A DNA stretch of 64,000 nucleotides from Picochlorum sp. 'celeri' (taxonomy: Eukaryota > Chlorophyta > Trebouxiophyceae), in contig JAACMV010000019.1 of NCBI GenBank assembly GCA_010909725.1, forward strand, positions 868,001 to 932,000, written 5' to 3'. Below, one piece after another: positions 31,518 to 41,232 of this stretch. Made by a program: the position numbers and the translations under genes. The notes under the pieces are model-generated. The model was not told where the DNA came from and made no database searches. It saw nothing but the letters and a program-made list of their open reading frames with translations. Each line of letters begins with the position of its first letter. Within the stretch, counting starts at the first letter, position 1.

Positions 31518-32921
31518 TTACACAACAGCGTCTTTGGAAAGACCGACAGAAAGCCGAGGGTCTGTTCTCATGTTTGTATTCATCTCGGCATTGCTTCCTG
31601 ATTCAAACACAGCCGCGGCACCCATTCCACTTCCAATGCACATTGACACCACTCCAAACCTGGCTCGGTTGCCTCGACGCAGCATCTCATACGCCAGTGT
31701 GGCAGTCTGTCGGGACCCTGTGCATCCGAGAGGGTGTCCTAGAGCAATAGCACCACCATTTGGATTAACCTTGTCTTCATCAATCCCCAAGTGATCAACC
31801 GAGTATTTGGCTTGTGACGCAAACGCTTCATTGATCTCATACACATCAATATCATCCAAAGTCAGACCAGCAGCACGCACTGCTTCAGGGATTGCAGCAG
31901 CAGGTCCTATCCCCATGATGGCTGGAGGAACCCCTACTGCAGAAAAACTACGGAATACAAGCAACACCGGAAGCCCCCTTTGCATAGCTTCTCTGCGAGT
32001 CATGAGCATCACAGCAGACGCTCCATCTGTCACCTGAGATGCATTCCCTGCTGTTGTCGACCCATTCTTCTTAAAAACCGTCGGCAGCTTCTTCAACGTC
32101 GCCATGGATGTTCCAGGCCGAATACCATCATCTTCTGTAATAACCACACGCTTCTCCTCCCCAGTCTTTGGATCCTTGAGCACTGTTGCCACAGGAACAA
32201 TTTCATCCTTAAACTTGCCTGCAGCTCTCGCTGCTGCAGCCTTCTTATGGGAGGCCACCGCAAAGGCATCTTGGACATTCTTATCCACACCAAATCTCTC
32301 CGCAACATTCTCAGACGTCATTCCCATGGGCAACAAGCAGTCTGCAGCACACTGATTCTCTGCCACTTTTGGATTCACCCCTCCCTCCCATGTCATTGGA
32401 TTCGTACTCATCGTCTCCACACCCCCAGCAATCCCAATAGTATAATATCCAGATTTTATAGCAGCAGCCACCGACGCGATAGCTTGAAGCCCAGATGAGC
32501 ACTGCCTGTTCACAGTATGCACTGGCACACTTTCTGGGAACCCAGCATAAAACATAGCCATGCGGCACTCGTTCGCCCGTTGACTTGACGGACCAAGAAC
32601 AGAACCCATGACAATATCACCAACGGCATCTGGCTCCACTCCAGTCCTCTTCAGCGTCTCCTTCAGAACCGTAGCAACAAGATCATCCGCTGGCGTGTCC
32701 CTGAGTCCCCCACGCTTGGCACGACACAAAGGCGTACGGCATGCGCTGACAATAACGACATCATCTAAATTCACTGGCTGTCGCGTATATGCAGCTGAAT
32801 CCCCGACAGAGGTAGGGTTTGCGATAAAAGCTGAAGATTCATGGAGACGCGTGGCGTCGGAACAAATGTGATTCGCGAGAACACGCTGTCGCGTCTCTGC
32901 TCCTCTCCTGGTATTTTTCAT
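31518..32921 (-). CDS. Peroxisomal 3-ketoacyl-CoA thiolase (PTS2 type)
   Basis: The 467-residue enzyme cleaves 3-ketoacyl-CoA in beta-oxidation. Catalytic motifs are intact: N-R-Q-C-S-S-G-L-Q (nucleophile Cys), G-G-A-I-A-L-G-H-P-L-G-C-T-G (His) and S-M-C-I-G-S-G-M-G (second Cys). The N terminus has R-Q-R-V-L-A-N-H-I within the first 20 residues. This fits the PTS2 nonapeptide pattern R-(L/V/I/Q)-x5-H-(L/A/F) except for Ile at the last position, and the plant/fungal peroxisomal thiolases have R-Q-R-V-L-L-E-H-L there. Peroxisomal location is therefore likely. The body resembles plant KAT-type thiolase, with substrate segments G-G-V-E-T-M-S-T-N. No introns. Confidence 0.92.
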   Translation of the reverse strand: MKNTRRGAETRQRVLANHICSDATRLHESSAFIANPTSVGDSAAYTRQPVNLDDVVIVSACRTPLCRAKRGGLRDTPADDLVATVLKETLKRTGVEPDAVGDIVMGSVLGPSSQRANECRMAMFYAGFPESVPVHTVNRQCSSGLQAIASVAAAIKSGYYTIGIAGGVETMSTNPMTWEGGVNPKVAENQCAADCLLPMGMTSENVAERFGVDKNVQDAFAVASHKKAAAARAAGKFKDEIVPVATVLKDPKTGEEKRVVITEDDGIRPGTSMATLKKLPTVFKKNGSTTAGNASQVTDGASAVMLMTRREAMQRGLPVLLVFRSFSAVGVPPAIMGIGPAAAIPEAVRAAGLTLDDIDVYEINEAFASQAKYSVDHLGIDEDKVNPNGGAIALGHPLGCTGSRQTATLAYEMLRRGNRARFGVVSMCIGSGMGAAAVFESGSNAEMNTNMRTDPRLSVGLSKDAVV

Positions 32922-33112
32922 AGTGACAAGTAGGTATTGAAAATGCCGATTGGAGCTGGGTCTCTGGCTTTCAAGTCTTCGAAAACCAGCATGGCCTCCT
33001 CCATGAGGCTGGAGACAAAAAATACCCTAATTATTTTATTAGGGTATTTAAGACTGGCATCACAAAAGCAACCTTCCCTGTAGCCTCCTGTTAGCCTCAC
33101 AACAATTGTAGT

Positions 33113-34096
33113 ATGAGAGCATTATCGTCGACTAGTCGTATATATCGGACATTGAACTCGGTTCAGAGGATATCGACGTGGCAGCGTCACTGTGTTGTTG
33201 TATCAGAACTGCCCACGTATTCCAATTCCTCCTTGTGCGCTTCTCATATCAAGAATACAACTACTTGTAGCGCATTTCATTCTCCATATCCTTCATATTG
33301 TGCGGCAACAATGGGATCTGGTGTAGGAGACGTCTCAGTTGAACGAGTTCCCTGTCTCAAGGATAACTACTCATGGATTATTCATGATCATGCGACTGGG
33401 AAGACGGCTGTGGTTGATCCTGCGGAGGAAGCCCCTGTTGTGGCTGCGTTGAAGGACAAGGGGTGGACTCTGTCTCATATATTGAATACTCATCATCACT
33501 GGGATCATACAGGGGCGAATGAGATTCTCAAGGACACATTCAATGTGTGTATTGTTGGTCCAAAGGCAGATGAGGATCGAATACCTGGTATGGACGTGGC
33601 TCTTGGGGATGGGGATGAGTACATGCTGGGGAATGTTCGCATTGTGTGTTATGATACACCTGGGCATACGCGAGGTCACATCACGTTCCATCTCCCAGAG
33701 GTTCATGCATTATTTCCTGGCGATACATTATTCTCCATGGGGTGTGGTCGATTATTTGAGGGGTCTCCAGAGCAAATGTGGGCATCGTTGTCGAAACTTG
33801 TACCGCTCGATGCTGATACTCGTGTGTATTGTGCTCATGAATACACGCTGAGCAATGCCAAGTTTGCCATGCATGTTGAGCCAAACAATGCAGCATTGCA
33901 GAGGCGATTTAAAGAGGTAGAAGAAGCTCGTTCCAAAGGAATTCCCACGATACCGTCGGTGATGGGTGTGGAGTTGGAGACGAATCCGTTCCTGAGGCCG
34001 GATTCCAAGGAGATTAGAGCATCTTTGAACATACCTGAATCTGCGAGCAATGCAGAGGCATTTGGTGTGATTCGCAGAGCGAAAGATTCATTTTGA
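33113..34096 (+). CDS. Hydroxyacylglutathione hydrolase (glyoxalase II)
   Basis: The 327-residue product belongs to the metallo-beta-lactamase fold. The dinuclear metal motif T-H-H-H-W-D-H-T-G is present, along with T-P-G-H-T-R-G-H, L-F-P-G-D-T-L-F and C-A-H-E-Y-T. Glyoxalase II hydrolyses S-lactoylglutathione to lactate and glutathione, the second step of methylglyoxal detoxification. The N-terminal 65 residues are Ser/Arg/Thr-rich (S-T-S-R-I-Y-R-T-L-N), suggesting targeting to mitochondria or plastid; an internal Met before G-S-G-V-G-D-V could start a cytosolic form. TGTAA is at 34117-34121. It converges on the thiamine pyrophosphokinase gene. Confidence 0.93.
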   Translation: MRALSSTSRIYRTLNSVQRISTWQRHCVVVSELPTYSNSSLCASHIKNTTTCSAFHSPYPSYCAATMGSGVGDVSVERVPCLKDNYSWIIHDHATGKTAVVDPAEEAPVVAALKDKGWTLSHILNTHHHWDHTGANEILKDTFNVCIVGPKADEDRIPGMDVALGDGDEYMLGNVRIVCYDTPGHTRGHITFHLPEVHALFPGDTLFSMGCGRLFEGSPEQMWASLSKLVPLDADTRVYCAHEYTLSNAKFAMHVEPNNAALQRRFKEVEEARSKGIPTIPSVMGVELETNPFLRPDSKEIRASLNIPESASNAEAFGVIRRAKDSF

Positions 34097-34172
34097 TAAT
34101 GGAGTATACATACATATGTAAAATAAACCGATAGAATCATTTCATAATTTTTGTTTCTCCGCCAAGGCGTAT

Positions 34173-35098
34173 TCATTCAGTGAGTTCAGTTGTCCACACC
34201 AAATCAGCGTCGGATTCAATCCACACAGTGGCATCCTGGATCCTATTACACGTGCTCACAAGGCCACCTATCTGCATTTTTGTATCCTTCAAGTTCCATT
34301 TTAATCCTGTACTGCTCGCAGTAGCTTCACCTCGTAGCGGTATCAAGCCACACATGGGCCCTTCCATGGCAGATGGTGTAATCTCTGTCTGGCCTTGCCT
34401 GACAAGCCGTGTCACGTTGCCATCCCCACACAGGACAAGAGGAATATCTCTATACATGTGAAGTATCGATAGATTACCTAGTATATGATCTAGTCGACCA
34501 CCATGGGCGCCTAAAGCGACAATGACATTGTATTCTGGATGGACACCACCCCCCAATGACTCTTTTACACGAGACAATGCATCATGCTCTTTCCAGGCGC
34601 CCGAATTTGTGAGGAAATCTATACTCTTCATGAGATCGGTCGAGTCTTGATCGTGTGAAAGATCCACAACAGGGACTCCCAAGCTGCCATAATACTCTCT
34701 CACATCGTCACGGACACTATCCAAATCCCCTGCAATCACATGTGGCATGAACCTTTTCCTCACAGCTGCCGCGTCCTCATTTGGCAGCAGCTTTGGAATT
34801 TCGTCATACAAGCGATTCGCTCCACCATCAGCACACACGCATATCGACGCTGCACACAAGATTCCGTTGTTTATCTAGTCTGACGTGCACACAGTGTTGT
34901 TCCTCAACTCTCTCTCTCTCTCTCCATACAGAAAAAAAAAACAGACATACCTTGCTCCAACACCGTCGTTGATATCTTAGGAAGCTTCCAATTCAGTACA
35001 ATCACTGCCGATGTCTGCGAAGTATTTCCTGGCAACTGCTCAGCCACTGATGGCCCAGCAGGTGGTGTGAGGAAGACACTATTCAGCTTGTGAACCAT
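34173..35098 (-). CDS. TPK: Thiamine pyrophosphokinase
   Basis: Exon 1 is 35098-34951, the 101-base intron is 34950-34850 (GTATGT...GTGCAG) and exon 2 is 34849-34173, giving 274 residues. Family motifs are V-I-V-L-N-W (exon 1), C-A-D-G-G-A-N-R-L-Y-D, I-A-G-D-L-D-S-V-R and H-D-Q-D-S-T-D-L-M-K. These build the ATP/Mg and thiamine sites, and the G-A-H-G-G-R-L-D-H motif is also present. It makes thiamine diphosphate from thiamine in the cytosol. Splicing joins L-E-Q to A-S-I-C-V-C-A-D in frame. The intron contains a short CT/GA repeat near 34905-34925. Start choice is tentative: the frame is open a further 43 codons upstream. Confidence 0.9.
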
Positions 35099-35388
35099 GT
35101 CTGTGACTCGCCTCGTCGCATGAATGATACGACGAGGTCCAATATGATTGTAAAATTGAAGAATGAGTTTAATTTTGGAATGGTATAGCCACCCTTGGGC
35201 AGGAAGGAAATCAAACAAGGACAACAAGGTGCCACGAAATGTGCCAAGTCAGGATTTCTACATGTTTTTAATTCGCTCGATCGGAATTCAAAACATCCCA
35301 GGTGGGTTTACGTCAGTTATGGAATCATGCCCCTGTCTCTAGGTCAGAATGATAATTTAATAAAAAGTTATTATTCAAAAGTACACCG

Positions 35389-35949
35389 ATGAAGTGTATC
35401 TATTACATCCTATCTGTTTTGCTTTTATTTCATGCAAGCGTGATGCCTTCAGTAAACGCGGCGACAGATTCCTCCTCTGGACTCGATAAATCACGGATTT
35501 TGTTACAATTCTGTAAAAGTTGATCCTACAGAGGTGCTGCGATGCAGGTTCAACAGTATCTGAGGCAGCACCTAGGACCTGAAAATGTAGACTTTGTCAT
35601 GGAGAATTACCCCCCGACTCCGACGAATGCATTCCTGTCTAAAATTGTGACGATGATTCAGATGGGAGTGATGGGTGCGGCGTTGCTGATGGATCAGTTG
35701 GGTAATGCTCTGAACATCACCATTCCTCCAGAGGTGAAGGAGAAGAAGATGATGATACTGATGGGGGCATGGTTCATTGGTAATACAGTGAATAATGCCC
35801 TGACCTCGACGGGCGCGTTTGAAATTTATTTTGATAATTCGTTGGTGTTCAGTAAGCTTGCGACAGGACGTATGCCTAGTAATATGGAGGAGATTTTGAG
35901 GGGGATTGAGCAAATTATGGGCAAATCCCAGTATTGGACATGTGACTGA
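35389..35949 (+). CDS. SELENOT: Selenoprotein T with in-frame UGA selenocysteine
   Basis: From ATG at 35389 the frame runs to a TGA at 35521-35523, then continues open to TGA at 35947-35949; 186 residues if the first TGA is read as selenocysteine. Upstream is a signal peptide (I-L-S-V-L-L-L-F-H-A) and L-Q-F-C-K-S; the UGA then gives C-K-S-U followed by S-Y-R-G-A. This is the C-x-x-U redox motif of selenoprotein T. Downstream are family landmarks E-N-Y-P-P-T-P and S-T-G-A-F-E-I-Y-F-D, then S-K-L-A-T-G-R-M-P-S. SELENOT is a thioredoxin-like ER membrane oxidoreductase. A conventional gene caller would truncate it, or start at the internal Met at 35542 and lose the active site. A candidate SECIS lies just after the stop. 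Confidence 0.9.
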
Positions 35950-35955
35950 GATTTT

Positions 35956-36005
35956 ATGACTGCCATCAACAAGCATGTGTATGATTTTACATAACTGAGG
36001 CATGA
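35956..36005 (+). promoter_or_regulatory. Candidate SECIS element in the selenoprotein T 3' UTR
   Basis: Seven bases after the stop is ATGA (35956-35959), followed by TGCC (35961-35964), an A-rich loop containing AACAA, and on the other arm GGCA (35999-36002) directly followed by TGA (36003-36005). ATGA opposite TGA could form the tandem G.A quartet of a SECIS core with a TGCC/GGCA stem above it. The stem is short and the AA bulge is nearer the core than usual, so this is a candidate only. It lies in the only 3' UTR available, about 108 bases before the next convergent gene. Confidence 0.4.
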
Positions 36006-36057
36006 AAGCAATCTTTTGTTCACAATAATTATAATAAAATAGTCTGTAATACACCCA

Positions 36058-37521
36058 TTACGAGTGCGCTGTTGCTGAGAGATACACTGCTGCAAGCGTG
36101 TCATCTGAGGCATATTCTACATCCAGGCCTTGGTCTGGGAATTTGTACAGGAAGGATTTTGCCAAGGCCGTCGCCGTTTTTGTCGACGTTCGCGATGTGT
36201 CAAGGTTCCAATATATAATTGATGGCTTGCCTTGGAGACAGTCTCCAAACATGTCTTCAAACCTATCAATTGTGTAGAAATTTGACACACCAAAGGTAAC
36301 ATTCTTTTCTTCTTGCTGTTGTTGCTGTTGCTGCTTTGTCTTTTTCTTGTTTGTTTTTCGCTTGTGCTGTTTTGCTTTTGCCTCATGTTGTTGGGCAATT
36401 GGACCAAAGTTGGGGGTACTCATCCCGGGAGAACTTGCCGCACTGACCCATGCTGACTGACTCCCAGAGCTTGCCGCTGTGTCCTCAGCATCTGCAAGCA
36501 GTTCTCTCATGTGATTCGACTTGATTGCCTGAATCGCCTGGTTCAATTTACTCGACTCCACCCCATCTTCTGAAGATCCACTGTTCGAGCATCCATCGGA
36601 TTCGAATGTGTACATGTCTGATGGGACAAGAGAAAACAGTGCAGGATCATACCGACCAAACTCTGCATGCCTGGTGGTATTTGTGTGCAACACGCACGTC
36701 TTGACGACGTGTCGCTGCCCATCAAATACAACATCAAGCCCCTGCTTATAATAATTGAAAACATATTCATCTCCATTCGACACTGTTTTCATTCTCTTCT
36801 TGTGAACATCCTCTGGAAGCCCAAGAATGTGAAGAATGTCCTGGGGTGTATCAACACCAAATCGTATGCAGCAACCCGCCACTCTACCATTTGACGAGTC
36901 ATCCTCCCTCCACATACCCTTTCCCAACACAACAATCCACATAGCACTATGCTCTTGTTCACTTTGTCGTCCCAGTATAGACGACTCAAACACGTGCTCC
37001 CGAGAAGACACAGGAGCAGCATCCTGTGGCAACACAAAAATGGACGTTGCCTCGTATTCCGACACAGATGAGCACTCGTCATCAATTTTAAACAGCCCTA
37101 ATAATCCAGGATATACCAATGGCTTCACACGCTTCTTTTTATCAATCTCCTGATCCGTGGTACACCCATACGCATTGTACAAGGTCCCATAGGTCACTGG
37201 CTTGGTATTCTTTTCAAATACAACTCCCCGACAGACCAGTCTACCCGGTATACGAGACGCATCAGCAATCTCAATACATCTCAATCGCTGTGAGAAGGCA
37301 TCAAACCACAAGAGAATGCCAATGTCAACCAAATCCAGCAATACTGGCGTTCCCTCTCGACTTGAAGAGACCTTGACCAACCCAAACGCCTCGTCTCCAT
37401 CTTCTCGCGATTCAATAAGCTGTACAGCATCATTAAGAGACATATCGATCATAAATGGACCTACATTCTGACCAGGATTGAGAGAAAATAACCCTTTTCC
37501 AGATGAGAGAGAATTCAACAT
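36058..37521 (-). CDS. PHAF1: PHAF1 (C16orf70/UPF0183) homologue
   Basis: The 487-residue protein opens with G-L-F-S-L-N-P-G-Q-N-V-G-P-F, then I-D-M-S-L-N-D-A-V-Q-L-I. It has D-I-G-I-L-L-W-F-D-A-F-S-Q-R-L-R-C-I-E-I and Y-P-G-L-L-G-L-F-K-I, the defining blocks of the UPF0183/PHAF1 family. PHAF1 works with BCAS3 at the autophagosome formation site. An inserted region near residues 325-405 is low complexity with a Gln run and Lys-rich patches (36310-36370). The C-terminal family block G-V-S-N-F-Y-T-I-D-R-F-E-D-M-F-G is intact. It is convergent with selenoprotein T. Confidence 0.85.
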   Translation of the reverse strand: MLNSLSSGKGLFSLNPGQNVGPFMIDMSLNDAVQLIESREDGDEAFGLVKVSSSREGTPVLLDLVDIGILLWFDAFSQRLRCIEIADASRIPGRLVCRGVVFEKNTKPVTYGTLYNAYGCTTDQEIDKKKRVKPLVYPGLLGLFKIDDECSSVSEYEATSIFVLPQDAAPVSSREHVFESSILGRQSEQEHSAMWIVVLGKGMWREDDSSNGRVAGCCIRFGVDTPQDILHILGLPEDVHKKRMKTVSNGDEYVFNYYKQGLDVVFDGQRHVVKTCVLHTNTTRHAEFGRYDPALFSLVPSDMYTFESDGCSNSGSSEDGVESSKLNQAIQAIKSNHMRELLADAEDTAASSGSQSAWVSAASSPGMSTPNFGPIAQQHEAKAKQHKRKTNKKKTKQQQQQQQEEKNVTFGVSNFYTIDRFEDMFGDCLQGKPSIIYWNLDTSRTSTKTATALAKSFLYKFPDQGLDVEYASDDTLAAVYLSATAHS

Positions 37522-38220
37522 GGTGGTTGTTAGGTTTCAAAAAGAGCACAATGGTACTACACCATGGTATTACAATGTGATTTTGTACAAATGTAATGGA
37601 GAATATCGCCCTTCTGTGCTACCTAACCTTGGTTTTGTGAGCAGGGAATGTCACCACAAGGGTTTGACTTTCAGTCCCATCCAAACTTGAATTGATCGGA
37701 CATGGTTCCCTGACCCCGCAAAATCCATTTCAAAGTGGGTAATCACGATGGAATACGTGCCTTCTGCAGATGTATAGTACCTCGTGCAGTGCATTGTGCA
37801 TATTTTAGGATATACTAGTTGTTGAGGTGCGTAAAGTGTGTTGTAGGATTGTTCGTGCGTCGAGTTGTGACATGTGTGATGTGGTACAAGGACATGTCAC
37901 TCAGCACGTTCGGTCGCATCTTTTCTACACATCCTTGGGTCTTGTTAGGGTTTTTATGATTTCCTAGATGTACAAAGACATGTATCTGTCCAATGAATGT
38001 GTTATATTGTGTGTATTGAGGCGAATCGCTGTGTTGGTCAGACCCAGCCTATCCCAAGACTGACGCAAGGGTTGCCCTCTGATCAGGTTGACATGAATGC
38101 TCAACGGTTGTTTCTGCGTGTGTGTAGGATGCAGGCGCAGATGGTCTTTTTGCGTAGATGTGTGTAACTGTTTAAGCGACAGTAGCATTTGATATTTCTT
38201 CAGAGTACAGTGGGACAATC
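37522..38220. other. 700-base intergenic region upstream of bZIP and PHAF1
   Basis: No supported coding frame was found. The region separates divergent genes and must contain both promoters. The first 160 bases hold a short plus-strand frame overlapping the PHAF1 start; it has no recognisable features. The remaining sequence is GT-rich near 37840-38200 with several TGTGTGTG-like tracts. No RNA gene was recognised. Confidence 0.4.
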
Positions 38221-39213
38221 ATGGGAGAGCAGAGGGAGGATGCTTCTCTTGGGGGAGCAGAATTGTACACGAGTGGCAAGGATGAGATGTTCAGACCGTC
38301 TGAATCGATTCCGGTGCCTGTAGATGCATTTAGGAGTACAGATCATCATTCGACGCATACAATTCTGGATGCATGTGATGGGGATGGACTCATAATTAGC
38401 CCCAAAGATCCTTCAACATTTTTTCTTGATGACGATGGTGGTGATCTATTGGATGGACTGGGCCCAAATTTTGACACTGATATAGCTCTACTAGGCATGA
38501 ACAATCAGAGTAATGGAGATTTTTTAAAAGAAAGGGAGTATTCAGGAGGATTTCCTCCGATTCCAGAGCACTCAGAATTGGGTGGGATGATGCATCAGAT
38601 GGATGAGCGACCCCTGCAGGGGCATGTGGAGTTCTCTCAAGAGCAGTTCGCGATGGCGCATGATGTTATTCCGCAACATAATTTTCAGAAGGATGATTTC
38701 GGTGTTCGATATACGGCGGGTACGAGTAAACGGGAAAGTGCCGGTGTGCACAAGGTGGCATCCATGCCAAACTTTAGTCTTCACCAACAAGGACAAGGTG
38801 CACAGCAGGATGTGGCTCAGACTGAAGACGTCGCAAGGCCTCGTTTGCCTCCAAAGTCATACTCAACAAATGATCTGAGCAGTTTGGCGCAGAAATATGA
38901 TGTGCCACATTCTCATTTCCTGACTGCACCGCATCTGAGAAAAGGAAAAGGTGGAAGGCAGCCAGCCATGGACCCTCGGATGGACCCAAATATCGATCCT
39001 AAAAAGGCTCGGCGGATTCTAGCCAATCGACTGAGTGCAGCAAAAAGTAAAATGAGGCAGAAGAGTGCAATTGAGAACCTAAAGGCAAAGATGCAGGCAC
39101 TCGAGAGTAAGAAGAAGAGTCTTATGGAGGAGATTGCATCACTCAAGGAAAAGTGCGAGATTGAAAAGGCTGAAAATACAAAGCTTCGCGAAGCATTACA
39201 GAACAGAACTTGA
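38221..39213 (+). CDS. bZIP transcription factor (plant group I/VIP1-like)
   Basis: The 330-residue protein has a C-terminal bZIP domain: D-P-K-K-A-R-R-I-L-A-N-R-L-S-A-A-K-S-K as the basic region (N-x7-R/K with N-R-L-S-A-A-K-S-K), then a leucine zipper with M-Q-A-L-E-S-K-K, I-A-S-L-K-E-K and L-R-E-A-L. The K-R/K-A-R-R-I-L-A-N-R start resembles plant VIP1/RF2a-type bZIPs; most of those have N-R-x-S-A-A-R-S, and here Lys replaces Arg. The N-terminal 230 residues are acidic and Ser/Gln-rich with S-M-P-N-F and R-P-R-L-P-P-K-S-Y-S-T-N-D-L, plausible activation and docking regions. Targets are unknown. TGTAA lies at 39249-39253. Confidence 0.9.
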   Translation: MGEQREDASLGGAELYTSGKDEMFRPSESIPVPVDAFRSTDHHSTHTILDACDGDGLIISPKDPSTFFLDDDGGDLLDGLGPNFDTDIALLGMNNQSNGDFLKEREYSGGFPPIPEHSELGGMMHQMDERPLQGHVEFSQEQFAMAHDVIPQHNFQKDDFGVRYTAGTSKRESAGVHKVASMPNFSLHQQGQGAQQDVAQTEDVARPRLPPKSYSTNDLSSLAQKYDVPHSHFLTAPHLRKGKGGRQPAMDPRMDPNIDPKKARRILANRLSAAKSKMRQKSAIENLKAKMQALESKKKSLMEEIASLKEKCEIEKAENTKLREALQNRT

Positions 39214-39323
39214 AATGAATGATCTCCATGATGGTTTAGGTTTGATTTTGTAATTTGATTGCAATGTGAATTTGTTTTTACCTGTTTGGATGAATCATGT
39301 CAAGGGACAAGTCCACAAATGCA

Positions 39324-41232
39324 TCATTCATGAGCCAACAATATACAAGCATTGATCAACTGTTGCATGGAATACTGGGGAAGAGATTGTTTGAGACTTT
39401 GGAGAAGTGCACTGTGTCCATTCCAAATTGGATCAAGATCATGCTTCCTTGGAGGATGGTGACACAGTGCATCAACGTTGGTAGATGCGAGAGTGTTCCC
39501 AACATCGACGAGAGCTTTCGACCCATCGGTAGACGCAAAGTACTCGGGGTTCATTGCGATGTATTGCATTGTGGCGACGTCTGCATCAAGTACTTCAAAC
39601 CAGTGGCCATAAATTTGAATATGCACCCCAATGTGGAAATCAAAAGGTCTTACTGGATTCTGCAATCATTGCATCGTAACCCATGTGTGAAGACAATTCA
39701 ATACTAAAGATGGAAGATATCCAACAATGACGTACCGATCTATCTGTATAGGTGCTGAATGCTTTTTGCCTTTCCAGGAATTTTCCAGCAAGAGTTCCTG
39801 AATTTGGTCGATGCATCTCCCGAATGGAGATTGTCTCATCAGCACAATGCACTGTGATGACAAATTTTCTCTCTTTATCAATCCGTGATACTCGCTTGGA
39901 AGCTTTTTCTGTACTGAATTGAGCCAGAAACTGCATCTCGTTGACACCTGGCGGTGCTGGGTGCGAATTCTGATCTTGATTGTCATTGTCCTCCTGCTGC
40001 TGCTGCTGGCAGCTCTTCTTGTGTTGCTTGCCCTGGCGAGTATCACCCACAGCATGGTCATCATTCATGGAGATTTCTTCATGCATATCCTCTGATAAAT
40101 TGGGAACGTTCTCTCTCAGCCACTGCAGTGATGGCTCGTCCGTCTTGAAAACAAAATATTGCTTGCCGCAAATTGTCACTCTCCGCCCCACCAGGACATC
40201 CTGCACTTGCAGTGGCCCGCCCACCATTGTATCCCCGGCATGTATCATGGATGCGACCGGATCAACCAATGTCGTACGAGATAAGTACCGACAGGTCTTT
40301 GATTGGCCGGAATCCACAAATTTTCGAAGCTCAATGGACGAGTCTTCAGGATAGTACTGAATCAGATATCTGCCTTCCTCTTCCTCTTCCTCCTCCTCAC
40401 AAGTGGCCCAGAATCTAAGAACAACGCCTTTCCAATCAAGAGGAACTCTGTGCGATATCTGTCTCGCACATGTGAGGTAGGATGTAATCTTTTCACCGCA
40501 TGGCTGTCTGGCCAACGTGGGATCCTTCTCCTGGACCAAATCCTGAACAGATTGCAGTGGTGCCCCAATTGGACAGCCATGGTCTCCCCGGAACTCCCTC
40601 GTCCGTTGATCGGCATCTCTGATAGTAAATGGGCGCCCACATATCTCTACGCAATCACCAATCTGAATTTTGAAAGGATCAAAGCTACCCTTAACACAGG
40701 ACTGATGCTCCACATCAGACTGATTTGTGTAACGCTTTATAAACACCCTCCCTTTCCAATCCCCTTCATCATATAAAACCTCAAACGTCGAGTCATACAG
40801 ATGATATACTATCCGTACAGCAAAGATGGATGCATCGTCATCCTTTCCCCTACCACATGTGGCATGGAAACACAGTACCACATCTTGATATTTGATCCAG
40901 GCCGGCACAAAAGGTTCATATGACGGCATTCTGCCACCATCATAGTCATACAAATACTCTTGAACATCTATACGTTTTCGATTCTGTCTCGCTTTCTGGG
41001 CAACAGCGCGAACCACCATATGCTCCCCCTCCTGTACCAATGTCTGCCTCTTAAACGCTGGCTCCCGTGCCACCTCTTCTTGAACATGCTACACAGCACA
41101 TATACATTGAATCATGAACATGATTATTATCATCGATCATGATACCAATTCCACACATACATGGTGCTCAAATGTATATCCAGGAAGTTTGGGACACCCA
41201 GCCATCATATTCCCTCTCTCTTCGTGCTGCAT
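39324..41232 (-). CDS. EFHC/Rib72-type axonemal protein with three DM10 domains
   Basis: Three exons: 41232-41161, 41088-39736 and 39659-39324, with introns of 72 and 76 bases; 586 residues. The N terminus has the family P-G-Y-T-F motif (P-K-L-P-G-Y-T-F-E-H-H). DM10 domain 1 includes V-V-L-C-F-H-A-T-C and Y-H-L-Y-D-S-T-F-E-V. Domain 2 has V-V-L-R-F-W-A-T-C and Q-Y-Y-P-E-D-S-S-I-E-L. Domain 3 has V-H-C-A-D-E-T-I-S-I-R-E-M-H and, across the second splice, I-Y-G-H-W-F-E-V-L-D-A-D. EFHC proteins (Rib72 in Chlamydomonas) are inner-microtubule proteins of axonemal doublets, so the organism is or was flagellated. A Gln/Asp-rich insert lies between domains 2 and 3. No EF hand was seen at the C terminus. 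Confidence 0.88.

Noticed and set aside
35542..35949. SELENOT start at the internal Met 35542
   Set aside because: It would lose the C-x-x-U active site and signal peptide; the upstream frame fits the family through the TGA.
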